NCBI GenBank assembly: GCA_019114465.1
Contig: DXFM01000035.1
Coordinates: 1-55,522, forward strand
DNA: 55,522 nt
Source: Candidatus Lachnoclostridium avicola
Lineage (GTDB): Bacteria > Bacillota > Clostridia > Lachnospirales > Lachnospiraceae
Direction: 5' to 3'
Below are positions 33,679 through 42,335 of this stretch, piece by piece (position 1 is the stretch's first letter; each line of letters starts with the position of its first letter). The position numbers were made by a program, and so were the translations under genes. Below the pieces are notes generated by a model. That model was not told the DNA's origin. It saw only the letters and a list, made by a program, of their open reading frames with translations, and did not search any database.

Positions 33679-34341
33679 ATGGGATCAAGAGCTGTTTTTG
33701 AACAGGAACTGCAGGCATTGAATGAAAGTCTGATCCGCATGGGAGAGACGGTGGAACACTCTATTGAGACCACGTTTCAGGCGTTTCAGGACAATAACCA
33801 CGAGACATTGGAAACGATCATCCGCTCCGACAACAGCGTAGATGAGATGGAGAGGGATATCGAGTCGAAATGCTTTTCCCTGATGCTGCGCCAGCAGCCG
33901 GTGGCGAAGGACCTGCGCCATATTTCCATGGCGTTAAAGGTGGTGACGGATCTGGAGCGGATTGGCGACCACGCGGTGGATATTGCGGAGCTGGCTCTGC
34001 GTCTGGATCAGAGGGACGCCCAGTCGATGATCCAGTTTCTTCCGGAAATGGTTGCAAACGTGAAGGCCATGCTTCAGGGGGCCATCCGCGCCTTCGTCCG
34101 CAAGGACCTGGAACTGGCCCGGTCCATGGAGGAGAGGGACGATATTATCGACGGCCTTTTCAACCGGGTGAAGCAGGAGGCGGTGAAGCTGCTGAAGGAG
34201 GACGCGGCGGAGCCCGACAAGGTAGTGGATCTGCTGATGATCGCCAAATATCTGGAACGGATCGGCGACCACGCGGTGAACGTCTGCGAGTGGACGGAAT
34301 TTTTCGATACAGGGCTGGTCAAAAACGTCCGGATTTTGTAA
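33679..34341 (+). CDS. Phosphate signalling protein PhoU (second copy)
   Basis: A 220-residue PhoU paralogue in tandem with the first. It has the same two-repeat architecture and motifs (LERIGDHAVDIAELAL and LERIGDHAVNVCEWT) but diverges through most of the rest, so this is an old duplication and not a recent one. Its N-terminus (MGSRAVFEQELQALNESLIRMGETVE) matches the usual PhoU opening. The two copies could form a heteromer or separate the transport and sensor functions of PhoU, which is inference. phoP follows 29 bp later. Confidence 0.92.
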   Translation: MGSRAVFEQELQALNESLIRMGETVEHSIETTFQAFQDNNHETLETIIRSDNSVDEMERDIESKCFSLMLRQQPVAKDLRHISMALKVVTDLERIGDHAVDIAELALRLDQRDAQSMIQFLPEMVANVKAMLQGAIRAFVRKDLELARSMEERDDIIDGLFNRVKQEAVKLLKEDAAEPDKVVDLLMIAKYLERIGDHAVNVCEWTEFFDTGLVKNVRIL

Positions 34342-34370
34342 AATAGATTCTGGGCTGAAAGGATGGGGCT

Positions 34371-35045
34371 ATGATTTACATCGTGGAGGACGACAGCAGC
34401 ATTCGGGAACTGGTAGCTTACACACTTGGCAGCCAGGGAATGGAGGCGGAGGGGTTTGAATGCCCGTCCGCTTTTTTCAAAGCTCTGGAGACGCGGGTTC
34501 CCGACCTGGTGCTTCTGGATATTATGCTTCCGGAGACAGACGGCTTGTCTGTGCTGAAGAAGTTAAAAGGGACGCCGGCCTATTCCAGGCTTCCGGTGAT
34601 CATGCTGACGGCGAAAGGCAGTGAGTATGACACGGTGCTGGGACTGGACAGCGGCGCGGACGATTACATTCCGAAACCGTTCGGAATGATGGAACTTCTG
34701 GCCAGAATCCGGGCGGTGCTTCGCCGCACCGGAGAGAAGAAGGGGGAAGTTCACGAATATGGCGGCATTCAGGTGTATCCGGACAGCCGCAGGGTGACGG
34801 TAAACGGCAGCGAGGTTTCCCTCACGTCCAAGGAATTCGACCTGCTGACCGCCCTGATCAGCCAGCCGGAGAAAGTGTGCACCAGAAGCCAGCTGTTAAG
34901 CACCGTGTGGGGATATATTTCCGACGGCGAGAGCCGGACGGTGGATGTGCACATAAAGACCCTGAGACAGAAGCTGGGGGAAGCCGGCCAGCTCATTGAG
35001 ACCGTCAGGGGAATGGGTTATAAAATAGGAGGAAGCGAGAAGTGA
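34371..35045 (+). CDS. phoP: Response regulator PhoP (OmpR/PhoB family)
   Basis: A 224-residue two-domain regulator. The receiver domain has the acidic pair EDD at the N-terminus, the phosphorylation Asp in LVLLDIMLPETDG and the Lys in YIPKPFGMMELL. The C-terminal winged helix carries LTSKEFDLLTALISQPEKVCTRSQLLSTVWGY and VDVHIKTLRQKLG. Adjacency to pst and phoR supports a phosphate-response role. The stop overlaps the phoR GTG start (GTGA), so they are coupled. Confidence 0.93.
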   Translation: MIYIVEDDSSIRELVAYTLGSQGMEAEGFECPSAFFKALETRVPDLVLLDIMLPETDGLSVLKKLKGTPAYSRLPVIMLTAKGSEYDTVLGLDSGADDYIPKPFGMMELLARIRAVLRRTGEKKGEVHEYGGIQVYPDSRRVTVNGSEVSLTSKEFDLLTALISQPEKVCTRSQLLSTVWGYISDGESRTVDVHIKTLRQKLGEAGQLIETVRGMGYKIGGSEK

Positions 35046-36400
35046 CAAAACGGATATTCCGCTCCATTTTGTGCGTGAGCGCCGCTGTGCTGCTGGCCAG
35101 CCTGCTCATCACCCTGGGAGTGCTTTACGGATATATTAATATTCAGCAGAGAAACGAGCTTGGGGATGAAGCCATGTATCTGGCCCCCGGAGTGGAGGAG
35201 AGCGGAGCGGAGTATCTCAGGCAGCTGGAGGAGACGGACAAGAGGATCACGCTGGTGGACCGGGACGGAACCGTCCTGTTTGACAACGAATCCGATGCGT
35301 CCGGCATGGAAAACCACAGCCAGCGGGAGGAGATCCGGGAGGCGTTTGAGACGGGGGAGGGATCGGCCACAAGGCGTTCTTCCACGCTGTCAGAGCCCAC
35401 GGTATATTACGCCAAGAGGCTGGACAACGGAGAGGTGCTGCGGCTGGCGGGAAGTGAGTACCGGATGATGACGGTGTTCGCCAACCTGCTCTATCCCATG
35501 TGCGCAGTCTGCCTGCTGATGATCCTGCTGGCGGCGTTTTTCGCCATGCGGGCGTCGGAGAAGATCGTGGAGCCCATCAACCGCCTGGACGTGGAGGATG
35601 TGAAGGAGGGGGACGTGTACGAGGAGATCGCCCCTCTGATCCAGAAGATCAGCCATCAGAAGGAGACCATCACCAACCAGGTGATGGAGGCCCAGCGGCA
35701 GCAGCGGGAGTTTGAGGACATGAAGGAGCAGATGCGCCGGGAGTTCACGGCCAATGTGTCCCATGAGCTGAAAACCCCTCTCACTTCCATCTCCGGTTTT
35801 GCCGAGATTATTAAAAACGGGTTTGTGAAGCAGGAGGACATCCCCGGCTTCGCGGGAAAGATTTTTGAGGAGTCCCAGCGTCTCATTGTGCTGGTCAATG
35901 ATATTATCAAGATATCCCAGCTGGACGAGGGAGGCATCCCCTATGACAAGGAAGAGATCGATCTGTACGATATGGCGGAGGAGGTGCTGGGCCGCCTGGC
36001 GGAACCGGCAAAAAAGAAGAACATCAACCTCCAGATTCTGGGAGAGCACGCCAGGATCAAGGGCGTGCGCCTGATCCTGGACGAAGTCATCTACAACCTC
36101 TGCGACAACGCGGTGAAATACAACCGGGAAAACGGCACAGTGATCGTCCGCGTGAAGCGGGACCGGAGAGGAATCCAGCTGGTGGTGGCGGATACGGGAA
36201 TCGGCATTTCCAAAGAACATCAGGACCGGGTGTTCGAGCGGTTCTACCGGGTGGACAAGAGCCATTCCAAGGCCATCGGAGGAACGGGCTTGGGACTTTC
36301 CATCGTCAAGCACGGGGCGGCATTCCTGGGGGCGGCGGTGGAGCTGGACAGCCGGCCGGACGAGGGCACAGTCATCACCCTCACCTGGAAAATGGCCTAG
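35042..36400 (+). CDS. phoR: Sensor histidine kinase PhoR
   Basis: A 452-residue membrane kinase starting at GTG. Two membrane helices (about 10-34 and 150-172) flank a roughly 115-residue extracytoplasmic region. Then a short linker, the HisKA box FTANVSHELKTPLTSISGF with the phosphorylated His, and the HATPase domain with the N-box LILDEVIYNLCDNAVKYN, G1 ADTGIGIS and G2 GTGLGLSIVKHG. It lacks an obvious PAS domain and the HAMP region is reduced. It should phosphorylate PhoP when phosphate is short, restrained by one or both PhoU proteins. Confidence 0.92.
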   Translation: MTKRIFRSILCVSAAVLLASLLITLGVLYGYINIQQRNELGDEAMYLAPGVEESGAEYLRQLEETDKRITLVDRDGTVLFDNESDASGMENHSQREEIREAFETGEGSATRRSSTLSEPTVYYAKRLDNGEVLRLAGSEYRMMTVFANLLYPMCAVCLLMILLAAFFAMRASEKIVEPINRLDVEDVKEGDVYEEIAPLIQKISHQKETITNQVMEAQRQQREFEDMKEQMRREFTANVSHELKTPLTSISGFAEIIKNGFVKQEDIPGFAGKIFEESQRLIVLVNDIIKISQLDEGGIPYDKEEIDLYDMAEEVLGRLAEPAKKKNINLQILGEHARIKGVRLILDEVIYNLCDNAVKYNRENGTVIVRVKRDRRGIQLVVADTGIGISKEHQDRVFERFYRVDKSHSKAIGGTGLGLSIVKHGAAFLGAAVELDSRPDEGTVITLTWKMA

Positions 36401-36499
36401 GCCGTTCTCCGGAGCGGATCCCGCCGGCCCGAATGAGGGCCGCCCGCCCTGAAAACGGCGGAAAAAGGGGCCGAAACCCAAGAAAATACATGAAAATCC

Positions 36500-36584
36500 T
36501 TGCATTTCCCGCCCCGGGGTGTTATACTTGACATGATAACATGATAGAATGACTATAAAGAGTGGGTAAACGCCCACTCTTTTG
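36500..36584 (+). promoter_or_regulatory. Promoter and attenuator-like terminator upstream of rimP-nusA
   Basis: TTGCAT (36500-36505) and TATACT (36523-36528) are 17 bp apart. About 25 bases after the predicted start, AAAGAGTGGG pairs with CCCACTCTTT around a TAAACG loop (about 36557-36583), followed by a T-rich tract: an intrinsic terminator placed in front of the nusA operon. NusA-dependent autoregulation by premature termination is known for B. subtilis, so the same may happen here. It could also simply end phoR transcription. Confidence 0.65.
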
Positions 36585-36655
36585 TTTGCTGCCGGGCCGG
36601 TCTGACATCCGGCCTGGGCGGCAGGTCAGAACCATACAGGAGAGGCGGTGGGAAG

Positions 36656-37120
36656 ATGGCGAAAAAGGAAGACTATGTAGGGAGGGTCGAGCGTTTTCTG
36701 GAACCCATTATGCAGGAAAACCAGTTTGAGCTGGTGGACGTGGAGTGGGTGAAGGAAGCCGGCACCTGGTATCTGCGGGCTTACGTGGACAAGGAAGGCG
36801 GCATTTCCGTGGACGACTGCGAGGTGGTCAGCCGCCGCTTGAGCGACTGGCTGGACAAAGAGGACTTTATTTCAGAGAGCTATATCCTGGAGGTGAGTTC
36901 GCCGGGGCTTGGCAGGCCGCTGAAGAAAGACAAGGATTTTGCCAGAAGCATCGGGAAGGACGTGGATGTGAAGCTGTATCGGGCCCGGGATAAGAGAAAA
37001 GATTTCACCGGCGTTCTGAAAGCCTACGACGAGGACACGGTCACCATAGAGGAAGAGGGAAAGGAACTGGTATTTGAGCGCGGGGAGATCGCGCTGATCC
37101 GGTTGGCATTCGATTTCTAA
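36656..37120 (+). CDS. rimP: Ribosome maturation factor RimP
   Basis: A 154-residue factor for 30S subunit maturation. The N-terminal alpha/beta domain carries FELVDVEWVKEAGTWYLRAYVDKEGGISVDDCEVVSRRLSDWLD and the C-terminal SH3-like barrel starts near residue 90 after EVSSPGLGRPLKK, the family signature. It is first in the conserved rimP-nusA-rnpM-ylxQ-infB-rbfA order. Confidence 0.95.
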   Translation: MAKKEDYVGRVERFLEPIMQENQFELVDVEWVKEAGTWYLRAYVDKEGGISVDDCEVVSRRLSDWLDKEDFISESYILEVSSPGLGRPLKKDKDFARSIGKDVDVKLYRARDKRKDFTGVLKAYDEDTVTIEEEGKELVFERGEIALIRLAFDF

Positions 37121-37144
37121 AAGGAAGTAGGAGGATGAAGAAAG

Positions 37145-38344
37145 ATGAATAAGGAACTGTTGGAAGCCCTGGAGCAGGTGGAAAAGGAGAAGAACATCAG
37201 CAAGGAAACGCTGCTGGAAGCCATTGAGAACTCCCTGCTGACGGCGTGCAAGAACCACTTTGGCAAGGCGGATAACGTGAAGGTCACCATCAATCCGGAC
37301 ACCGGCGATTTCGCGGTGTACGCGGAGAAGGAAGTGGTGGAGAAGATGGATCCGGAGGAGAATGATCCGCTGCTGCAGATCAGCCTGGCGGAGGCGAAGA
37401 TGATGGATCCCAAGTGCCAGGTGGGCGACATCGTCCATGTGCCCATCAAGTCCAAGGAATTCGGCCGCATCGCCACTCAGAATGCCAAGAACGTCATCCT
37501 TCAGAAGATCCGTGAGGAAGAGAGAAAGGTTCTCTACAAAGAGTACTTCAGCATGGAGAAAGAAGTCATGACCGGCACGGTGACCCGGTTCCTGGGACGG
37601 AATATCAGCATCAACCTGGGCCGTGTGGACGCCATTTTAAATGAGTCTGAGCAGGTGAAGGGAGAGGAGCTCCATCCCACAGACCGGATCAAGGTGTATA
37701 TTCTGGAAGTGAAGGATACGCCGAAGGGACCCAGGGTCTCCGTGTCCAGAACCCATCCGGATCTGGTGAAGCGGCTGTTTGAGGAAGAGGTGGCCGAGGT
37801 CAAGGACGGCATTGTGGAGATCAAGGCCATCGCCAGAGAGGCAGGTTCCCGCACGAAGATCGCCGTGGCATCCAACGATCCCAACGTGGATCCGGTGGGC
37901 GCCTGCGTGGGCGTGAACGGAGCCAGGGTCAACAGCATTGTAAACGAGCTGAAAGGCGAGAAGATCGACATTATCAACTGGGATGACAATCCCGCCTACC
38001 TCATTGAGAACGCCCTGTCCCCCGCGAAGGTGATCTGCGTGGTGGCGGACGAGGACGAGAAGGAAGCCCAGGTGATCGTTCCCGATTACCAGCTCTCCCT
38101 GGCCATCGGCAAGGAAGGCCAGAACGCCAGGCTGGCGGCCAGACTGACCGGCTATAAGATCGACATCAAGAGCGAGACCCAGGCCAGAGAGATGGGGCTG
38201 TTTGACGAGCTGGGCCTGGACAATCGGGAGGAAGGCGCCTACGAGGGATACGAGGAGTACGATTCCTATGAGGATGAGCCGGAGAACGAAGATTCATACG
38301 AAGACTACCGGGAAGATAGCGAAGACGATTATCAGGATCAGTAG
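37145..38344 (+). CDS. nusA: Transcription termination/antitermination factor NusA
   Basis: A 399-residue RNA polymerase-binding factor: N-terminal domain (1-125), S1 domain ([19 protein letters not shown], about 135-200), then two KH domains with [21 protein letters not shown] and [27 protein letters not shown] Glu/Asp/Tyr-rich tail ends the protein. The C-terminal acidic repeats of E. coli NusA are absent, as in other Firmicutes. AGGAGGATG is the ribosome binding region. Confidence 0.96.
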   Translation: MNKELLEALEQVEKEKNISKETLLEAIENSLLTACKNHFGKADNVKVTINPDTGDFAVYAEKEVVEKMDPEENDPLLQISLAEAKMMDPKCQVGDIVHVPIKSKEFGRIATQNAKNVILQKIREEERKVLYKEYFSMEKEVMTGTVTRFLGRNISINLGRVDAILNESEQVKGEELHPTDRIKVYILEVKDTPKGPRVSVSRTHPDLVKRLFEEEVAEVKDGIVEIKAIAREAGSRTKIAVASNDPNVDPVGACVGVNGARVNSIVNELKGEKIDIINWDDNPAYLIENALSPAKVICVVADEDEKEAQVIVPDYQLSLAIGKEGQNARLAARLTGYKIDIKSETQAREMGLFDELGLDNREEGAYEGYEEYDSYEDEPENEDSYEDYREDSEDDYQDQ

Positions 38345-38368
38345 AAGTAGAATGGGAAGTGAAGAAGA

Positions 38369-38644
38369 GTGAGTGTAAAAAAGATTCCCCTCAGACAGTG
38401 CATCGGCTGTGGTGAAATGAAAAATAAAAAGGAGATGGTCCGTATCCTGAAAACGGCGGAAGGCGAGATTGTGCTGGACGCCACAGGAAAGAAAAACGGG
38501 CGGGGCGCTTATATCTGCCCGTCCATGGACTGTTTCCGTAAGGCAAAGAAAAGCCGCGGGCTGGACCGGTCCTTTAAGATGGCGGTTCGGGCGGAGATCT
38601 ATGACAGGCTGGAAAAGGAGATGGAAGAACTTGGACGGCAATAG
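38369..38644 (+). CDS. rnpM: RNase P-modulating protein RnpM (YlxR)
   Basis: A 91-residue RNA-binding protein of the YlxR/DUF448 family, recently linked to RNase P modulation in B. subtilis. The signature RQCIGCGEMKNKKEMVRI and GRGAYICPSMDCFRKAKKSRGLDRSFK is complete. The start is GTG at 38369, with a purine-rich but weak ribosome binding site. It overlaps the start of ylxQ by 14 bases. Confidence 0.92.
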   Translation: MSVKKIPLRQCIGCGEMKNKKEMVRILKTAEGEIVLDATGKKNGRGAYICPSMDCFRKAKKSRGLDRSFKMAVRAEIYDRLEKEMEELGRQ

Positions 38645-38966
38645 AAAGCTGTTGAACCTGATCGGCCTGGCGACAAAGGCGGGCAAAACCGTCAGCGGCG
38701 AATTTTCCACAGAGAAAGCGGTGAAGACGGGAAAGGCAAAGCTGGTGATCGTGTCGGAGGAGGCCTCCGGCAACACGAAAAAACAGTTTGCCAATATGTG
38801 CGCTTACTACAAGGTCCCGATCTGCTGGTTCGGTAAAAAGGAGGAGCTTGGCCACGCTATGGGGAAGCAGCTGCGCGCTTCTCTCGCGGTTTTGGATGAA
38901 GGACTTGCGAATGCGATGGTAAAACAGATGAATTGGAACGGAGGCAGTGAGTATGAGAGTGAGTGA
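38631..38966 (+). CDS. ylxQ: YlxQ-like L7Ae-family RNA-binding protein
   Basis: A 111-residue member of the L7Ae/L30e/S12e family that binds kink-turn-like RNA. The core is [48 protein letters not shown] place the start at TTG 38631, which gives the normal family N-terminus, with GGAG about 10 bases upstream inside rnpM. The 162 bases of open frame upstream of it are not conserved sequence. It overlaps infB by 14 bases, so rnpM, ylxQ and infB are translationally linked. Confidence 0.85.
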   Translation: MDGNRKLLNLIGLATKAGKTVSGEFSTEKAVKTGKAKLVIVSEEASGNTKKQFANMCAYYKVPICWFGKKEELGHAMGKQLRASLAVLDEGLANAMVKQMNWNGGSEYESE

Positions 38967-41670
38967 CCTGGCTAAGGAAGTGGGAAAGACCAGCAAAGAA
39001 GTGCTGGATATATTACAAAAGAATCATGTGGAGGTGAAGAGCAACTTGTCGAATGTGACCGATGAGCATATTGAGCTGGTGAAGAAAGCCGTGAGCGGAG
39101 GAGATAAGCCGGCAGATGGAGGAAAAGAAGAGAAGAAGGGGGATGCTCCGAAGAAGAAGATTGCGGCTGTGTTCCGCCCCCAGAACTCTCAGCAGATGAG
39201 AAACCGTCCCGCCCGTCCCCAGGGACAGGGAAGAGCGGAGGGAGCTCAGGGCGGAGGCGAGCGCCAGCCCAGAGACAGCCGCTCCGGTCAGGGCGGCTAC
39301 AGCCGTGACGGGGGAAACCGCGGAGACGGAAACCGTCAGGGAAGCTACAGCCGTGACGGAGGAAACCGCGGAGACGGAAGCCGTCAGGGCGGCTACAATC
39401 GCGACGGAGGAAACCGCGGGGACGGAAACCGTCAGGGCGGCTACAGCCGTGACGGAGGAAACCGCGGAGACGGAAGCCGCCAGGGCGGCTACAACCGTGA
39501 CGGAGGAAACCGCGGGGACGGAAGCCGCCAGGGCGGCTACAGCCGTGACGGAGGAAACCGCGGAGACGGAAACCGTCAGGGCGGCTACAATCGCGACGGA
39601 GGAAACCGGGGAGACGGAAACCGTCAGGGCGGCTACAGCCGTGACGGAGGAAACCGCGGGGACGGCAACCGCCAGGGCGGAAATCGTCAGGGAGGAGGCC
39701 GTCAGGGCGGATTTTCCGGAAGAAAGGACAGCGGAAAGAGCAGCTCTTACGACACGCCTATCCAGACGAAGCCCCAGAGCAATCGTCAGAACAACAAGAA
39801 CAGCCATAAAAATGATAAGTTTGACAAGAGAGACCGTGAGGAGGAGATGCCGTTAAAGGGCGGAAAGGTTAATAAGCATCCCTTCCAGAAGCCGGTGGAA
39901 AAACCGGTGGAGGAGACGGTGAAATCCATTGTGATCCCGGAGGTGCTCACCATCAAGGAGCTGGCGGAGAAGATGAAGCTTCAGCCCTCTGCCATCATCA
40001 AAAAGCTGTTCCTTCAGGGCAAGGTGGTGACGGTGAACCAGGAGATCGACTACGAACAGGCGGAGGAGATCGCCCTGGAGTACGACGTTCTCTGTGAGAA
40101 GGAAGAGAAGGTGGATGTGATCGCCGAGCTTCTGAAGGAGGACGAGGAGTCTGAGGAGGATATGGTGCCCAGACCTCCGGTGGTGTGCGTGATGGGTCAC
40201 GTAGACCACGGAAAGACCTCCCTTCTGGATGCCATCCGTCAGACCAACGTGACGGCGAAGGAGGCCGGCGGCATCACCCAGCACATCGGCGCCTATGTGG
40301 TGGAGATTAATGGCCAGAAGATCACATTCCTGGATACGCCGGGCCATGAGGCGTTTACGGCCATGCGTATGAGAGGAGCTCAGGCCACGGATATCGCCAT
40401 TCTGGTGGTGGCTGCGGACGACGGCGTTATGCCTCAGACGGTGGAGGCCATCAGCCATGCGAAGGCAGCCGGAGTGGAGATCATTGTGGCCATCAACAAG
40501 ATCGACAAGCCCAGCGCCAACATTGACCGGGTAAAACAGGAGCTGTCTGAATATGAATTGATTCCCGAGGACTGGGGCGGAACCACCATCTGCGTGCCGG
40601 TGTCCGCTCACACGAAAGAGGGAATTCAGGATCTGCTGGAGATGATCCTGCTGACCGCCGAGGTGAAGGAGCTGAAGGCCAATCCCAACCGGAAGGCCAG
40701 AGGTCTGGTGATCGAGGCTGAGCTTGACAAGGGCAAAGGCCCGGTGGCCACGGTGCTGGTGCAGAAGGGAACTCTCCACGTGGGAGACAATGTGGCGGTA
40801 GGCCCCTGCCACGGAAAAGTGAGGGCCATGATGGACGACAAGGGCCGCAGAGTGAAGGAAGCCGGTCCGTCCACTCCGGTGGAGATCCTGGGATTAAACG
40901 ATGTGCCGGGAGCCGGAGAAATCTTTATGGCAATGGACAGCGACAAGGACGCAAGACATTTTGCGGAGACCTTTATCGCTGAGAGCAAGAATAAACTGAT
41001 TGAAGAGACCAAGACGAAGCTGTCCCTGGATGACCTGTTCAGCCAGATCAAGGCGGGAAATGTAAAAGAGCTGCCCCTGATCGTGAAGGCGGATGTACAG
41101 GGTTCCGTGGAGGCGGTGAAGCAGAGTCTGGTGAAGCTGTCCAACGAGGAGGTTGTGGTGAAGGTGATCCACGGAGGCGTGGGAGCCATCAACGAGTCCG
41201 ACGTTTCCCTGGCAGCCGCGTCCAACGCTATCATCATCGGCTTCAACGTGCGTCCTGACGCCACGGCAAAGTCGGTGGCGGAGCAGGAGAAGGTGGATAT
41301 CCGGCTGTACCGGGTGATCTACCAGGCCATCGAGGACGTGGAAGCGGCCATGAAGGGCATGCTGGATCCGGTGTACGAGGAGAAAGTGATCGGCCATGCG
41401 GTGATCCGCCAGATCTTCAAGGCTTCCGGCGTGGGCAACATCGCGGGCTGCTACGTGCTGGACGGAAAATTCCAGAGAGACTGCTCCTGCCGCGTGACCA
41501 GAGACGGAGAGAAGCTCTTCGACGGCAAGCTGGCTTCCTTAAAGCGGTTTAAGGATGACGTGAAGGAAGTGGCCGCCGGATACGAATGCGGTCTCGTGTT
41601 TGAGAAATTCAATGACATCCAGGAGGACGATATGGTGGAGGCTTACACCATGGTGGAGGTTCCCCGCTAG
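38953..41670 (+). CDS. infB: Translation initiation factor IF-2
   Basis: About 905 residues. The N-terminal IF2_N ([24 protein letters not shown]) is followed by a long Gly/Arg/Asp/Asn-rich low-complexity region including eight 16-residue repeats, a second IF2_N ([24 protein letters not shown]), the GTPase domain with G1 [17 protein letters not shown] and NKIDKP, then domains II-IV (IF2 signature [18 protein letters not shown] [11 protein letters not shown] and C-terminal [13 protein letters not shown]). It brings fMet-tRNA to the 30S subunit. ATG 38953 is favoured over GTG 38947 because GGAGG (38940-38944) is 8 bases away from the former and 2 from the latter. Confidence 0.95.
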   Translation: MRVSDLAKEVGKTSKEVLDILQKNHVEVKSNLSNVTDEHIELVKKAVSGGDKPADGGKEEKKGDAPKKKIAAVFRPQNSQQMRNRPARPQGQGRAEGAQGGGERQPRDSRSGQGGYSRDGGNRGDGNRQGSYSRDGGNRGDGSRQGGYNRDGGNRGDGNRQGGYSRDGGNRGDGSRQGGYNRDGGNRGDGSRQGGYSRDGGNRGDGNRQGGYNRDGGNRGDGNRQGGYSRDGGNRGDGNRQGGNRQGGGRQGGFSGRKDSGKSSSYDTPIQTKPQSNRQNNKNSHKNDKFDKRDREEEMPLKGGKVNKHPFQKPVEKPVEETVKSIVIPEVLTIKELAEKMKLQPSAIIKKLFLQGKVVTVNQEIDYEQAEEIALEYDVLCEKEEKVDVIAELLKEDEESEEDMVPRPPVVCVMGHVDHGKTSLLDAIRQTNVTAKEAGGITQHIGAYVVEINGQKITFLDTPGHEAFTAMRMRGAQATDIAILVVAADDGVMPQTVEAISHAKAAGVEIIVAINKIDKPSANIDRVKQELSEYELIPEDWGGTTICVPVSAHTKEGIQDLLEMILLTAEVKELKANPNRKARGLVIEAELDKGKGPVATVLVQKGTLHVGDNVAVGPCHGKVRAMMDDKGRRVKEAGPSTPVEILGLNDVPGAGEIFMAMDSDKDARHFAETFIAESKNKLIEETKTKLSLDDLFSQIKAGNVKELPLIVKADVQGSVEAVKQSLVKLSNEEVVVKVIHGGVGAINESDVSLAAASNAIIIGFNVRPDATAKSVAEQEKVDIRLYRVIYQAIEDVEAAMKGMLDPVYEEKVIGHAVIRQIFKASGVGNIAGCYVLDGKFQRDCSCRVTRDGEKLFDGKLASLKRFKDDVKEVAAGYECGLVFEKFNDIQEDDMVEAYTMVEVPR
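39289..39672 (+). repeat. Eight in-frame 48-bp tandem repeats within infB
   Basis: Exactly 384 bases: eight copies encoding 16 residues of the form QGGY(S/N)RDGGNRGDG(N/S)R. Tyr-Ser and Tyr-Asn units alternate through the array after the first unit, suggesting a 96-bp higher-order unit. Third-position differences show they are not all identical. It is coding, so not a CRISPR array. Confidence 0.95.
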
Positions 41671-41739
41671 GAGCCTGCCTGCGCCGGATCGCCGCGGCCT
41701 TTAGCCGCGGTTCTCCCGGATGGGAGAGGAATGGAGTTT

Positions 41740-42138
41740 ATGCGTAAAAACAGTATTAAGAATACAAGGATCAACATGGAGGTCCAGAGAGAACTGGCGG
41801 ACATCATCCGCACAGGGATCAAGGATCCCAGAATACACCCCATGACCACGGTGGTGTCCGCGGAAGTGACGCCGGACCTGAAGTACTGCAAGGTGTACGT
41901 GAGCGTGCTGGGAGATGAGGAGGCGGCCAAGTCCACCCTGGCGGGGTTAAAGAGCGCTGTGGGCTTTGTCCGCCGGGAGCTGGCCCGCCGGGTCAACCTG
42001 CGCAATACGCCGGAGATCACCTTTGTGCTGGATCAGTCCATTGAATACGGCGTGCACATGTCCCATCTGATCGATGAGGTGACGAAGGACTTAAAGGACG
42101 AGGAGACAGCGGACGGCGAAGACAGCGCACAGGAGTAA
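41740..42138 (+). CDS. rbfA: Ribosome-binding factor RbfA
   Basis: About 132 residues, single KH-like domain for 30S maturation and cold adaptation. Family features: NTRINMEVQRELADIIRTGIKDPRI, VTPDLKYCKVYVSVLGD and ARRVNLRNTPEITFVLDQSIEYG. The start at 41740 (MRKNSIKNTR) is preferred: GAGAGGA lies about 9 bases upstream; the ATG at 41731 lies too close to it. It is followed by a terminator. Confidence 0.92.
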   Translation: MRKNSIKNTRINMEVQRELADIIRTGIKDPRIHPMTTVVSAEVTPDLKYCKVYVSVLGDEEAAKSTLAGLKSAVGFVRRELARRVNLRNTPEITFVLDQSIEYGVHMSHLIDEVTKDLKDEETADGEDSAQE

Positions 42139-42166
42139 AGAGCAGGACGGGAGAGCCGGCCGGACA

Positions 42167-42214
42167 ACAAGCACCAAACGGTGAGCGAGCTCCCGCCTGG
42201 TGCTTGTCCTTTTT
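42167..42214 (+). terminator. Rho-independent terminator after rbfA
   Basis: ACAAGCACCA (42167-42176) pairs perfectly with TGGTGCTTGT (42198-42207), with CC then five T residues behind. It splits the normally contiguous rbfA and DHH-phosphoesterase genes. Confidence 0.88.
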
Positions 42215-42219
42215 GCTGT

Positions 42220-42312
42220 GAAAGCCCGGTCTCAAAGTAGAGGCGGAACGGGCTGCTTGCAGACCGGACCGCGTGAGTGCGCAGCGCGGAGCGAGCCAAG
42301 GCAAGTCTGCAG
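42220..42312 (+). repeat. Dispersed intergenic repeat, copy 2
   Basis: It starts GAAAGCCCGGTCTCAAAG (compare copy 1 at 22216) and contains GAGTGCGCAGCGCGGAGCGA (42275-42294). The right terminal GGGCTTTC arm of copy 1 is missing; instead TGCAGAC (42259-42265) can pair with GTCTGCA further on. Like copy 1 it follows a terminator and ends shortly before the next gene's start. Confidence 0.7.
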
Positions 42313-42335
42313 ATTATTGAGAAAGGGGAACCTGT

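Noticed and set aside
39289..39672. CRISPR-like regular repeats
   Set aside because: The 48-bp units are contiguous without spacers, in frame, and encode a regular 16-residue motif inside infB.
39013..39807. A 264-codon minus-strand frame with Ala/Val/Ser repeats opposite the infB repeats
   Set aside because: It is the mirror of the in-frame infB repeats and has no supporting signal.
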